From an uncultured Anaerolineae bacterium (GTDB lineage Bacteria; Chloroflexota; Anaerolineae; Anaerolineales; Villigracilaceae): 64,000 nt of DNA. The stretch spans positions 1-64,000 of the forward strand of contig CAIJPN010000135.1 of the NCBI GenBank assembly GCA_903822545.1, written 5' to 3'. Under the pieces are notes generated by a model that was given only the letters and a program-made list of their open reading frames with translations, was not told where the DNA came from and ran no database searches. Position 1 is the first letter of the stretch. Every line of letters starts with the position of its first letter. A program made the position numbers and the translations under genes. This document shows, piece after piece, positions 17,435-26,752 of this stretch.

Positions 17435-20008
17435 TCAGGGCAGGTATTGGACATTCCTGAAATAAATGGTCTGGGCAGCCGGCCCGGCAAAAACAAATTC
17501 GATGGGTACATAAATTTGTGTTCGATCTGCGCCGGTAAAATCGGGCAGGTAAAAAGTATAAGTCTTCCAGGCAGTGGTCAGCGCAACTGATTTTTTGGTT
17601 TCATAGCCTGTATCGGGCTGGTTTTTATCTTTAATGCCAATCGAAACCGTTTCGCCGCCATTTTGACCGCGCATCTCAACGGTCAGGTAGCGATGACTGG
17701 CTAAATTGATGGATGAACGATACCCCAAAGGCACGGGGGTTCCAACCGTGATGAACACCGCGCCCCAGCTCTGGCCTGCCGGATAACTGGCCCGCATATA
17801 CCCTTGCATGTTTGTCACCCAGGTTGTTACACCATTGGAGGTGTTCACACCCATATCCAGCCCGGGGCGGAAAAACTCTCCGCTGTAGATATGAATGGGG
17901 GTCAGCGGCGCCGCTGCCGGGTCGGTTTTGACATAGCGGATATCATCAATGTAGAAAATTTTATTGCCAGGGCTGCGAAACTTTTCGGCAGCCCAGCCAA
18001 ATCCATCAATGACATATTGCAGGTTTGCGCCGGTGAGATCAATATGATACTCTTTCCAATCAGATGTCAGGTTGACAAAGCCATCCGCGGGATCAGCTTC
18101 CTGGGCAAAAAGCGGCTGTGTCACGGAACTTGGATAAGGCAGCGGATTCCCAAGATCATCCTGGGCGATCCCCCCAACCAAAAACTTGACCTGGGTACCC
18201 GGCACATCTGCCCTGGCGCGAAAGACCAGCTGGCGATACTCGCCCAGGTCAAACCCGACTGTCGGGTTGGTGGGTTCTGCGCCCGGCGCAACAGTTCCCC
18301 AATTCCCTTCCGGGTTTAACCAATAGGTTCCGGCCCAGCCTTCAGGGTCAGTATCGGTTGGGGTATATGTGACCGCTGTCATCGTTCCGGGCCATTCCCC
18401 CACCCGCTGGCAGCTGTTCAGGTTAATCTGCGAGATGTCGCCGATCCATCCGCTTGGGGAAAAGTGATTGACGGGCAAATAAGCCGGACCCGAGCCATAA
18501 GAACCCGACATATCATAGTATGAATACATATTATAGTACACGTAAAAAGTGTCTGCATCGGGCTGCGGGAAGCTGGTGGTGACGGGGTAACTTAACCCGC
18601 TGCCAGTATATGGGATCATGACACTGGGAAAATCATATTTTGGCACCCGGTCGGCGCGATACAGCCCCCAATACTGGCCCACTCCATGCTCCTGGGTTTT
18701 CCACATCTCATCAAAAATGTCAAAATAGAAAAACTCCACATTATCCCTGACCGCCAAAGTAGTAAACTCGCGCGCAAAACGATATTGGTTGGCTGGGTTG
18801 GGAACCGCCAGACCCATGGATGGGCCATTGGAGGGCCAACCTGTTTCACCAATAACCACACGTTTGCCATTGGCCTGGCCCTGGATATTGTGATAATCCG
18901 TTATCACTTGCTGGGCCGCGCCCTCTATGCTTTTACCCTCCCAAAACGGATACAGGTGTACCATTTGAAAATCAACGGCATCCATCACGGGTGGGTGCTG
19001 GAGCAATATACTTCCGATTTCAGCCGTAGTAACCGGCACAGTCACAGCCTGTTTCACCCGCTGGATATAGCCGATTAGCTCCGCCTCGGTCAGGTCGCCG
19101 CGCAGTAAAACTTCGTTTCCAACGATCACCGAATCCACATCCACCGTCTGGGCAATTTGGATCAGCCCCTCGATTTCCTGTTCATTGACAGTTTTATCCG
19201 GGCCCAGCCAGGCTCCGGCGCTGACTTTTAACCCCAGGGAACGCGCCAGTGCCGGGATTTGAGCATTGATGCCCACACTCGAATAGGTGCGCACGGCGTT
19301 AGACATGCCCGCAATGATCTTCAAATCTTGTGTAACTTCAGCAACAGTTGGGGAGGCTCCACCCGGCTCCTGGCAATCACGGTAGGGGCTGTAAGCCATT
19401 CCTTGCAAATAAGGCCGGGAGGGGACGAAATCATAGTTGACTGTGATGGCTTCATAATCGATTTTGGCATCCCCCCCGGAATTGCCAGATACCAACCGCA
19501 AGCGGATCTCCAGGGTTGATGGGTTGACAAAACGGGCCGGATTTGCCAGGCTTGCACCAAGCGTCAGCAAGGTCCACGCACTGGTGGTGACAGCGGTATT
19601 GTCACCTGCTTTCACCCACAGGTTCTTTTCCCAATCGAACAAATACCATGTCCATGCCTGGGAGGAGCGCCTGGGGCCTTTGTAATTGACCAGCACTTTC
19701 AAGGAGCGTAATGCGCCACGCAGGCTGTTTTGGGGCAGTTTATAGGTGCGGTACCCGATATAAATTCGATTTGGGGTCTTAAAAAGCACATACCGGGCCG
19801 GATTGTCACTCGTATTTGCCTGATCCTTCAGTCGCAAGCTACTCAACGTTCCCATCGTTGAGCCGCTTTGGGTCAGCATCGTCAACGGCTTGAGCGTGAT
19901 CGCTTGAATCTGCTGTGCAGGCATGGCCTGGCTGCTTAACGCTGGCGCAAACAGCCAAAATAACAAGCTAAAGAAGATAATTGCGGAAATATAGGTTTTT
20001 GTTTTCAT
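17435..20008 (-). CDS. Secreted glycoside hydrolase, GH17-like (beta-1,3-glucanase type)
   Basis: 857 residues with a signal peptide (MKTKTYISAIIFFSLLFWLF, then cleavage after ALSSQA). An N-terminal beta-rich region is followed by a catalytic barrel at about 205-480. SVIVGNEVLLRGD carries the probable acid/base Glu and VVIGETGWPSNGP the probable nucleophile, as in fungal and bacterial GH17 glucanases. The C-terminal half has two beta-sandwich modules ending in repeats of the type FYIDDIRYVK and IYFRNVQYLP, likely carbohydrate-binding. The start was set at MKTKT because GGAG lies 10 nt upstream; an earlier codon would break the signal peptide. Confidence 0.82.
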   Translation of the reverse strand: MKTKTYISAIIFFSLLFWLFAPALSSQAMPAQQIQAITLKPLTMLTQSGSTMGTLSSLRLKDQANTSDNPARYVLFKTPNRIYIGYRTYKLPQNSLRGALRSLKVLVNYKGPRRSSQAWTWYLFDWEKNLWVKAGDNTAVTTSAWTLLTLGASLANPARFVNPSTLEIRLRLVSGNSGGDAKIDYEAITVNYDFVPSRPYLQGMAYSPYRDCQEPGGASPTVAEVTQDLKIIAGMSNAVRTYSSVGINAQIPALARSLGLKVSAGAWLGPDKTVNEQEIEGLIQIAQTVDVDSVIVGNEVLLRGDLTEAELIGYIQRVKQAVTVPVTTAEIGSILLQHPPVMDAVDFQMVHLYPFWEGKSIEGAAQQVITDYHNIQGQANGKRVVIGETGWPSNGPSMGLAVPNPANQYRFAREFTTLAVRDNVEFFYFDIFDEMWKTQEHGVGQYWGLYRADRVPKYDFPSVMIPYTGSGLSYPVTTSFPQPDADTFYVYYNMYSYYDMSGSYGSGPAYLPVNHFSPSGWIGDISQINLNSCQRVGEWPGTMTAVTYTPTDTDPEGWAGTYWLNPEGNWGTVAPGAEPTNPTVGFDLGEYRQLVFRARADVPGTQVKFLVGGIAQDDLGNPLPYPSSVTQPLFAQEADPADGFVNLTSDWKEYHIDLTGANLQYVIDGFGWAAEKFRSPGNKIFYIDDIRYVKTDPAAAPLTPIHIYSGEFFRPGLDMGVNTSNGVTTWVTNMQGYMRASYPAGQSWGAVFITVGTPVPLGYRSSINLASHRYLTVEMRGQNGGETVSIGIKDKNQPDTGYETKKSVALTTAWKTYTFYLPDFTGADRTQIYVPIEFVFAGPAAQTIYFRNVQYLP

Positions 20009-20053
20009 GTTCGCGCACTCCAATAACACTTCGAAACAAAAGGTCCGCGGGTG

Positions 20054-20082
20054 ATTATGAATTTCTTGAAGATTCAGTCCAA
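20054..20082 (-). promoter_or_regulatory. Candidate promoter of the GH17-TIR operon
   Basis: Minus-strand TTGGAC at 20077-20082 and CATAAT at 20054-20059 with a 17-bp spacer, about 45 bp upstream of the GH17 start codon. Match to consensus is moderate. Confidence 0.45.
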
Positions 20083-20358
20083 GGTTCGTAACTAACCCTA
20101 TTTACCACCTGACGGAATTGACACAAAAAAGCCCGTCTCTCTTTGATTGCGATATTTATCACAAGAATACCACCTCTACCTGGCTTTTTCAATCAGACCT
20201 ATGGACTCTGAATGGGTCTCGTAAAGTCGAGATTTTTTATCACCACGTGATTTCGACCAGCTCTCGATATGAAGCGAAACAAGCCGGGCGCAATCGGGTG
20301 CGTGTCTGGAACGGCGCGCGATGAGCTTCTAAAATATTGCTGAACAGCGATGAGTTAT
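20083..20358. other. Non-coding gap between the GH17 and PDH E2 genes
   Basis: I see no convincing gene here. Short open frames occur on both strands without ribosome binding sites or recognisable content. The stretch is A/T-richer than the neighbouring genes and may hold upstream promoter elements. Confidence 0.5.
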
Positions 20359-20409
20359 GTAAAGAACAAACTCCCGAAGCCGTTTTGGCTTCGGGAGTTT
20401 GTTCTTTAC
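20359..20409 (-). terminator. Very long perfect-stem terminator of the PDH operon
   Basis: A 23-bp perfect inverted repeat (GTAAAGAACAAACTCCCGAA plus GCC against its complement) around a 5-nt loop. The E2 stop codon TAA lies inside its first arm, so the hairpin begins before translation ends. The A-rich and T-rich arm ends could work in either direction. Confidence 0.8.
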
Positions 20410-21683
20410 ACCAGCATCCTGACCGGGTTTTCCAGGAAACCCGCCAGCGTTTGCATAAACTGGGCGGCTTCGGCCCCATCGCTGATGCGATGATCGACCG
20501 AAACCGTGGCTTTCATGCGCCAGCCGGGTTTGATCTGGCCGTTTTCGACGACCGGGACTTCTTTGGCGGAGGCGATTGCCAAAATCGCGGCTTCGGGCGG
20601 GTTGATGATGGCGATAAATTCATCGACATCGTACATGCCCAGGTTGGAGGTGGAGAAGGTCGAACCATCCACGTCCTCGGGTTTGACTTTGCCTTCGCGG
20701 GCGCGGGCGGCCATGGTTTTGACTTCGGCGGAAATCTGGCGCAGGGGCTTCTGGTCAGTGTCTTTGACAACGACAGTCATCAGCCCGCCGGGAACGGTGA
20801 CTGCCACGCCGACGTTGACCGCGCCGTGACGGATGATGTTCGTTCCGCTCAGGCTGGCGTTCAGGTTGGGGAACTGGCGCAGGGTCAGGGCCACGGCTTT
20901 GACGATGAAGTCGTTGACCGAAATCTTTTCGCCCTCGGGCAGGAAGCCGTTGATTTGCTTGCGAAGGTCCATCAGCGCTTCCATCTTGTATTCGTGGGTC
21001 ACATAGAAGTGCGGGATGGTGGTTTTGGATTCGACCAGGCGGCGGCCAATGGCCTGGCGGAGTTTTGTTGTTTGGATAGACTCGTCAGATGCGTGAATAT
21101 TCGATGATTGAATATTCGAATATTCGAGTTTTCGAGTATCTGATTTCGGACTTTCCACTTTTAGCGGTTGACCGGCTGCCAGGGCGGCTTCGATGTCGCG
21201 GCGGACGATTCTGCCTCCGGGGCCGGTGCCAACTACTGAGCCGAGATTCACGCCCCGGTCGCGGGCAACTTTTCGGGCGAGGGGGGATGCTTTAACGGGG
21301 CCGGTTTCAGCGGGGGAGACGGCCGCAGCCGGGGCAGCGGTTTCGGTAACGGTAGCAGGAGTCGGGGCGGATGAAGAGGCCGCAGCGGCAGGAGCGGCCT
21401 GGGGTTTGGATTCGGCTGGAGCGGGCGCAGAATCGATATTTTCCCCGGCAGCGCCAACAACTGCGATAGGGGCGTTGACCGGGACGCTGGTTCCAGCATC
21501 CACAAGATGCTGCAAAACAACGCCAGCGGCATGCGATTCAACTTCGACGGTGGCCTTGTCGGTTTCGATTTCGGCCAGCACCTCGCCTTTGTTGATGTTC
21601 TCGCCCACGTTTTTCACCCAGCGGACGAGGGTGCCTTCGGCCATATCGAAGCCGAGTTTGGGCATTTTGATGGTTTCGGCCAT
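20406..21683 (-). CDS. pdhC: Dihydrolipoamide acetyltransferase, pyruvate dehydrogenase E2
   Basis: E2 transfers acetyl groups from E1 to CoA. The lipoyl domain (1-77) has the target lysine in IETDKATVEVE. A Pro/Ala linker is followed by an E3-binding domain (about 130-170: ASPLARKVARDRGV...GPGGRIVRRDI). The acyltransferase domain ends with the catalytic DHRISDGAEAAQFM. Between the last two domains lies an odd stretch, LEYSNIQSSNIHASDESIQ, encoded by a TTCGAATATTCGA-type repeat at 21091-21150. The start overlaps the E1 beta stop (TAATG). No E3 gene follows; lipoamide dehydrogenase must be elsewhere. It could serve another 2-oxoacid, but pyruvate is most likely. Confidence 0.93.
   Translation of the reverse strand: MAETIKMPKLGFDMAEGTLVRWVKNVGENINKGEVLAEIETDKATVEVESHAAGVVLQHLVDAGTSVPVNAPIAVVGAAGENIDSAPAPAESKPQAAPAAAASSSAPTPATVTETAAPAAAVSPAETGPVKASPLARKVARDRGVNLGSVVGTGPGGRIVRRDIEAALAAGQPLKVESPKSDTRKLEYSNIQSSNIHASDESIQTTKLRQAIGRRLVESKTTIPHFYVTHEYKMEALMDLRKQINGFLPEGEKISVNDFIVKAVALTLRQFPNLNASLSGTNIIRHGAVNVGVAVTVPGGLMTVVVKDTDQKPLRQISAEVKTMAARAREGKVKPEDVDGSTFSTSNLGMYDVDEFIAIINPPEAAILAIASAKEVPVVENGQIKPGWRMKATVSVDHRISDGAEAAQFMQTLAGFLENPVRMLV
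21091..21150. repeat. Family C repeat in frame in the E2 linker
   Basis: GCGTGAATATTCGATGATTG is followed by AATATTCGAATATTCGAG and TTTTCGAGTATC. It is made of overlapping TTCGAATATTCGA palindromes like those at 22670, 50889 and 55386. It encodes about 20 residues without interrupting the frame. Confidence 0.7.
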
Positions 21684-22657
21684 TATTTCAAGACCTCCTT
21701 TGCCGCGGCGACGATGTCTGGCACTTGCGGGAGGGCGGCTTGTTCGAGGGTGCGGTTGTAGGGCAGCGGCACTTCTTTTTGGGCGACACGCAGGATGGGG
21801 GCGTCCACGTAGTCGAAGGCTTCTTCGTAGATGCGGCTGACGATTTCGGAGCCGACGCCGTAGGATTTCCAGCCTTCCTCAACCACGATGGCGCGGTTGG
21901 TCTTCTTGAAGGATTCGAGCACGGGTTCCATGTCGAGCGGGCGCAGGGTGCGCAGGTCGACGATTTCGGCCTCGATGCCTTCTTTGGCGAGTTCTTCGGC
22001 GGCCTTCATGGAGAGTTCGAGGCCTTTGCAGTAGGTGACGATGGTCAGGTCTTTGCCGGGGCGCTGGATGGTGGATTTGCCGATGGGGATGAGAAACTCG
22101 CCATCGGGGACTTCGCCGCGCACCTGGTACATGGTGGCGTGTTCGATGAACAGGATCGGGTCGTTGGAGCGGATGGCGCTCTTGAGCAGGCCCTTGGCGT
22201 CGGCGGGGGTGCCGGGGCTGACGACTTTCAGGCCGGGGAAGTGCGCGAAAATCGCGTCCGGCGTCTGGGAGTGGGTCGCGCCAAGCTGGCGTCCGCCGCC
22301 GCCGACGGCGCGGATGACGAGCGGGAGCATGAACTGCCCGCCGAACATGTAGCGCAGTTTGGCGGCCTGGTTGACGATGTAATCCATCGCGGAGAAGGCG
22401 AAGTTGATGGTCATCAACTCGGCGATCGGGCGCTGGCCAACCATGGCCGCGCCGATGGCCGCGCCAAGGATGGCGTTTTCGGCAATTGGCGTGTCTTTGA
22501 CGCGCTCCGCGCCGTATTTGTCATAAAAACCTTTGGTGACGGCGTAGGTGCCGCCCCACACACCGACTTCCTCGCCAAGGATAAAGACGGCGGGGTCGCG
22601 ATCCATTTCTTCCATCAGGGCTTGCGAGATTGCCTCGCGCATGGTGATTCGGGCCAT
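21683..22657 (-). CDS. pdhB: Pyruvate dehydrogenase E1 component, beta subunit
   Basis: 324 residues starting MARITMREAISQALMEEMDRD. The TPP-binding beta subunit has LGEEVGVWGGTYAVTKG, PIAENAILGAAIGAAMVG, and the C-terminal transketolase domain with VEEGWKSYGVGSEIVSRIYE. Length and motifs match the 2-oxoacid dehydrogenase E1 beta family. The 55-bp gap to the alpha gene holds a family C repeat. The stop overlaps the E2 start. Confidence 0.95.
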   Translation of the reverse strand: MARITMREAISQALMEEMDRDPAVFILGEEVGVWGGTYAVTKGFYDKYGAERVKDTPIAENAILGAAIGAAMVGQRPIAELMTINFAFSAMDYIVNQAAKLRYMFGGQFMLPLVIRAVGGGGRQLGATHSQTPDAIFAHFPGLKVVSPGTPADAKGLLKSAIRSNDPILFIEHATMYQVRGEVPDGEFLIPIGKSTIQRPGKDLTIVTYCKGLELSMKAAEELAKEGIEAEIVDLRTLRPLDMEPVLESFKKTNRAIVVEEGWKSYGVGSEIVSRIYEEAFDYVDAPILRVAQKEVPLPYNRTLEQAALPQVPDIVAAAKEVLK

Positions 22658-22669
22658 AAGTTCCTCGTA

Positions 22670-22726
22670 GTTCGATATTCGTTATTCGGGTATTCGCTGT
22701 TCGAATATCGAATTATCGAATATCGG
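22670..22726. repeat. Family C repeat between E1 alpha and E1 beta
   Basis: Overlapping units such as TTCGATATTCG, TATTCGGGTATTCG and TTCGAATATCGAATTATCGA form a nested palindrome. The left part of the minus-strand reading supplies the last codons and stop of E1 alpha. Confidence 0.7.
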
Positions 22727-23681
22727 CATCAGCGTAAATATCGGTATAAAGATCAGCCAACGCCGGTTCGGGGCTGGCTTCAGCAAATTCGACGGCCTTC
22801 TGGACTTCGATTTCCACCTGGGCGTCGATGCCGTCCAGGTCATTGCCAGCGGCGATCTTTTGGGCGGCCAGATAATTGCGGAAAATGCCAATCGGGTCGT
22901 TTTCCTGCCATTTTTTGACTTCTTCCTGCTGGCGGTAACGCTCGGGGTCGCCCATCGAGTGACCGCGGAAGCGGTAAGTCATGATTTCGAGCAGGAAGGG
23001 TTTGCCTTCGGTGCGGATGTATTTCAGCGCTTCGGAGGCGGCTTCGTGGACTTTAACCACATCCATGCCATCGACACGGGAATTCATCATCCCGTAGCCT
23101 TCCGCTTTTTGACGGATTTCGCTCACCGCCGAGGCGCGATCTACAGCGGTACCCATGCCATACTGGTTGTTTTCGCAAACCCACAGCACGCGCAGGTTCC
23201 AGGTCTTAGACAGGTTCAAGGCCTCGTGGAAATAGCCGATATTGGTCGCGCCATCGCCAAACATGCAGATGGTGATATTGTCATTCCCGGCATACTGGTC
23301 ACCCAGGGCAAACCCGGCCGCAATCGGCAGGTGTCCACCGACGATGGCATGCCCGCCCCACATGTTTTTGCTGGTATCAGCCATATGCATCGAGCCGCCT
23401 TTGCCTTTCGACATGCCGGTGGCCTTGCCAAGCAGTTCCGCCATCACTTCGTTGGCCGAAATGCCGCAGTTGAGCGCCACGCCATGGTCACGGTAAGCGG
23501 TGATGACGCGGTCGCGCGGCTCGCGGGCCGCGATCAACCCGGTGGAGACAGCTTCCTGGCCGATATACAGGTGCATAAAGCCGCCAATCTTTCCCTGCTG
23601 GTACAGTTCCGCGCCGCGTTCTTCCAGGCGGCGGATCAGCACCATTTCGTAATACATTTGTAAAAGGTTTTCTTTATCCAT
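22713..23681 (-). CDS. pdhA: Pyruvate dehydrogenase E1 component, alpha subunit
   Basis: 322 residues starting MDKENLLQMYYEMVLIRRLE. The TPP motif runs from FGDGATNIGYFHEALN to CENNQYGMGT, and AYRDHGVAL and GKGGSMHMAD are the expected substrate-side loops. YRFRGHSMGDPERYR matches the phosphorylation-loop region, although bacterial enzymes are generally not phosphorylated. It opens the E1 alpha, E1 beta, E2 operon that feeds acetyl-CoA production. TTGGAG lies 6 nt before the ATG. A short perfect palindrome, CTGGAAACAGTTCCAG, lies just upstream and may be regulatory. Confidence 0.95.
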   Translation of the reverse strand: MDKENLLQMYYEMVLIRRLEERGAELYQQGKIGGFMHLYIGQEAVSTGLIAAREPRDRVITAYRDHGVALNCGISANEVMAELLGKATGMSKGKGGSMHMADTSKNMWGGHAIVGGHLPIAAGFALGDQYAGNDNITICMFGDGATNIGYFHEALNLSKTWNLRVLWVCENNQYGMGTAVDRASAVSEIRQKAEGYGMMNSRVDGMDVVKVHEAASEALKYIRTEGKPFLLEIMTYRFRGHSMGDPERYRQQEEVKKWQENDPIGIFRNYLAAQKIAAGNDLDGIDAQVEIEVQKAVEFAEASPEPALADLYTDIYADADIR

Positions 23682-23697
23682 GTTTGCTCCAAAAATC

Positions 23698-23713
23698 TGG
23701 AAACAGTTCCAGG
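23698..23713. promoter_or_regulatory. Palindrome in the PDH operon leader
   Basis: CTGGAAACAGTTCCAG, a near-perfect 16-bp inverted repeat (one central mismatch) 17 bp upstream of the E1 alpha ATG. It could be an operator or a small hairpin; its binding protein is unknown. Confidence 0.4.
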
Positions 23714-23974
23714 TGATTTGCGTTTGCTGCCATTTGATTATTAAGAATATTTATATCTTTTTTCTCTTAAATTATCCAGAGGAAGAAACCCAAAAAAGAT
23801 GATTCTGATACTTTTTGATGGGATGAAAAATTTATCACCCTCGACCCCGAAAGACGGTAAAATCAAGTGCAACCCCCACCCAGGCTCAAAAGCCTGTTGA
23901 CTTTTGAGCTTTTCAAGCCAACTATCGAAAGTCGGGAAATTTTCGAACCCAATCCAGATCAAACCGGAGCCAAG

Positions 23975-25228
23975 ATGCAAACTTCACCCAATTCCCTGCC
24001 ACATTGGCTAAAAACTGCCTCGCGGCTGCTCAACGACCAGCGGTTGAAATATGCCTGGCTGATGGGCGGTATCTTGTGGGCAGCCTGGCTGATCAGCATC
24101 CTGCTGGGCAAAGCCAACTATGACCTTGCCGGTCAGCCGCTCGGCGGGGATTATGTTGATTTCCACGTTGCCGGGATGACTCTCAATCGCGGCGAAAGCG
24201 CCCGCCTGTACGATTTCGACTACCAGAAACAGCTCCAGATCCAGGTTTTGGGAGGGGATTTCCGCGACCCGACTGCCTACAACGCCCTGATCACGCCCCC
24301 ACACTTCAGCGTGCCCTTCATGCCGCTGGCTTTGCTGCCCTACCCGCTCAGTTTCGCACTCTGGAGCCTGCTCGGGCTGGCACTGACTTATCTGAGTGTC
24401 AACATCAGCGGCATCGAAAACCCGCGCCGGGCCTTCCTGTGGTCACTGACCTGGTTCCCGCTTTTTGCGGCGGTCAGCTTTGGGCAAAACAGCCTGGCCA
24501 GCCTGGCGCTTTTCAGCGCCACCTACGCCATCTGGAAACGAGAAGACCAACCCAGCCTGTTCGCCGCCGGGTTAGTTGCCAGCCTGCTGGCCTACAAACC
24601 GCAGCTCACCTTCGGGCTGGGGCTGCTCTGGCTCTTCAACTACAAACGCGATTGGCCAGCGCTACTTGGGCTGGCGCTGGGCGGTGGCATCCAGGCCGGG
24701 CTGAGCTTCTGGCTGATGCCCAAAGCCAGCCTCGACTATCTTTACCTGACCCAAAACATCCTGCCCACCCTGCTGCAACAGCCCGGCTACCCCATCTGGC
24801 ACTCGCACAACTGGCGCGCCTTCTGGCTACTGCTCATGCCGGGGCTGCCAGGATTGGCCGAAGGAATCTCCACCTTGCTGGCGCTGATCGGCGTCTGGGG
24901 ATTTTTCACGTTTAACCGGCGATTCCAGTCCGCCCCCAGGCTGCGTTTTGCTGCGATGATTCTCCTGACGCTGTGGATTTCTCCCCACTTCCTGATCTAC
25001 GACTGGTCGATTTTAATTTTACCCACCCTGCTGCTCTGGCAAACCTTCCCCGACCAGCGCCGGGTGCTGAAAACACTTTTTGCGCTGCCCTGGCTGGCGA
25101 TTTTCATCAGCGGCTCGCTGACCTACCTGCAACTACAAATCCTGCCGGTGGCGCTGCAAATCAGCATGCCAGTGCTGACACTGGTGATATACCGGTTGTG
25201 GAAGATGACCAGTAAATCAGGCTTTTAG
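23975..25228 (+). CDS. Multi-pass membrane protein, GT87/DUF2029-like mannosyltransferase family
   Basis: About 417 residues with roughly ten membrane segments. After the first helix comes GGDYVDFHVAGMTLNRGE, with an acidic pair after the first transmembrane segment that is characteristic of GT-C type glycosyltransferases. Repeated elements include YNALITPPHFSVPFMP and LLAYKPQLTFGLGLL; these also occur in the convergent paralogue. The family uses polyprenyl-phosphate sugars outside the membrane. The ATG at 23975 was chosen because CCGGAG lies just upstream; a GTG 108 bp earlier gives a low-complexity extension. Substrate unknown. Confidence 0.8.
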   Translation: MQTSPNSLPHWLKTASRLLNDQRLKYAWLMGGILWAAWLISILLGKANYDLAGQPLGGDYVDFHVAGMTLNRGESARLYDFDYQKQLQIQVLGGDFRDPTAYNALITPPHFSVPFMPLALLPYPLSFALWSLLGLALTYLSVNISGIENPRRAFLWSLTWFPLFAAVSFGQNSLASLALFSATYAIWKREDQPSLFAAGLVASLLAYKPQLTFGLGLLWLFNYKRDWPALLGLALGGGIQAGLSFWLMPKASLDYLYLTQNILPTLLQQPGYPIWHSHNWRAFWLLLMPGLPGLAEGISTLLALIGVWGFFTFNRRFQSAPRLRFAAMILLTLWISPHFLIYDWSILILPTLLLWQTFPDQRRVLKTLFALPWLAIFISGSLTYLQLQILPVALQISMPVLTLVIYRLWKMTSKSGF

Positions 25229-25281
25229 CCTGACACCTGCGCAACCCCCACAAGCAGAGCTTGCGGACTCAAAAAAAAGCG

Positions 25282-26574
25282 TTACGCCTTCTCCACCCCG
25301 GCCTGGTAAACTGCCCAGGCCCAGCCAAGCAGCACAAACGGCGCAACCTGGATGGCCGCGCCCATCAACATATATTGCGGGCGCGTGATGTAAATATACA
25401 GGAATTCCACCAGGTATAGCAGCGCCGTCCAGGCCAGGAGCGGGCCATGATCCAGCGGGCGGCTGCGTGTGCCGCGCGGAGTATAGCTCCAGATGATGCC
25501 AACCGGCAGGATCAGCAGCATCACATCGTAAACGTACAGGTGCGGGCTGATGAGCAGGCCGAGCGCCACTGTGGCAGCGAAGGAAAAATCCCAGCGGCGG
25601 GTGCCCGGCTGCCAGTCGATGCGCCGCCAGGCCAGCCACAGGGCCATCACTGCCAGGGTAACGAGGGCAACAGACAGGGCGGTCGCGCCCAGCTTCCAGC
25701 TTGATTCGAGCAACAGCAGCGAGAATTCATTCAGCGATTGCCCCACCCAAATATCCCCCATCGAGCCGCGCAGCATGGAGGCGCTCTGGCGGATATAGTC
25801 GATCATCACCTGTGGGAAAAAGACAAAGCCAGCGCCCACCCAGGCCCCGGCGCTGACCGCCGCCCCGAGCAGCGCCCGCCAGCGGAATTTGAACAGCAGC
25901 AGCAGCCCCAGCCCGAGCGCCAGCTGTGGTTTGTAAACCAGCAGCCCCAGCGCCAACCCGGCGTAAAAATCGCGCCCGCGCCGCAGGTTGATGAAAAACA
26001 AGGTGTAAACCAGCAAAATCAGTGCGGAGCTTTGGGCGGCGAAGAACCACATCAGCGTGGGGTAGAAGGTGAAGCTGGCGAGGAACAGGCGCAGTGTTGA
26101 TACGGATTCGGCTTTCAGCATTTCGTTGCGCAGCAGGTGCAGGGATCCAGCCAGCGCCAGCAGCCCCAGCCCCCACCACAGGAACAGGCCCGGGAGGTAG
26201 CCCAGCAGCACAAACGGCACATACAGCGGAACCGTGAACGGCGGGCTGACAAAGTAGTGGAATTTATCGGTAAGGGCGGGCGCGACCAGGGCGCGCTCGA
26301 ACGCTAATTGCAAGAGCGGGTCATAAAGTTGGGCCAGGCGGCCTTGCAGCAGGAAGCTCCCGGCAGTGTAAAAAGCCGAAAAATCGAAGCCAATGATGGT
26401 TTTGGCGCTGTCGATCAAGCCGGGGGCGCTGAGCTGGCTCCACAGCCAGACGGCGAACATCATCAGCGCCAGGGAGGCCGGGTACAGGCGCAGGCGCTGC
26501 GGCGTGAGCGCGTTGACAATGGAGGTGATGGCAGTTTGGTATTTTTTTTGCAGCCCTGGAAGTGATTTTTGCAT
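25282..26574 (-). CDS. Second GT87/DUF2029-like membrane glycosyltransferase
   Basis: 430 residues, about ten membrane segments. It shares with the convergent gene the acidic loop after helix 1 (IGFDFSAFYTAGSFLLQG), HYFVSPPFTVPLYVPF, and GLLVYKPQLALGLGLL, so the two look like diverged paralogues facing each other across a 53-bp gap. The C-terminus AVYQAGVEKA is soluble. It probably transfers sugars to envelope glycans or lipids. No other glycan-assembly gene adjoins except the sugar transferase several kilobases away. Confidence 0.8.
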   Translation of the reverse strand: MQKSLPGLQKKYQTAITSIVNALTPQRLRLYPASLALMMFAVWLWSQLSAPGLIDSAKTIIGFDFSAFYTAGSFLLQGRLAQLYDPLLQLAFERALVAPALTDKFHYFVSPPFTVPLYVPFVLLGYLPGLFLWWGLGLLALAGSLHLLRNEMLKAESVSTLRLFLASFTFYPTLMWFFAAQSSALILLVYTLFFINLRRGRDFYAGLALGLLVYKPQLALGLGLLLLFKFRWRALLGAAVSAGAWVGAGFVFFPQVMIDYIRQSASMLRGSMGDIWVGQSLNEFSLLLLESSWKLGATALSVALVTLAVMALWLAWRRIDWQPGTRRWDFSFAATVALGLLISPHLYVYDVMLLILPVGIIWSYTPRGTRSRPLDHGPLLAWTALLYLVEFLYIYITRPQYMLMGAAIQVAPFVLLGWAWAVYQAGVEKA

Positions 26575-26752
26575 TTATACCGCCTATGGAAAAGGGTGTG
26601 CATTTCAGCAGGTTATTTTTACCGCATTTTCTTGTTCGGGGATATGTTTTTTGGAAATTTGCTGCCCGGCTTTTGCGCGAACTCACGGGATGCCCTGGAA
26701 CATTTCGGGCGGCCCTGGCGTCTTAGCCCCAACCCATACACAGGAGAACGCT

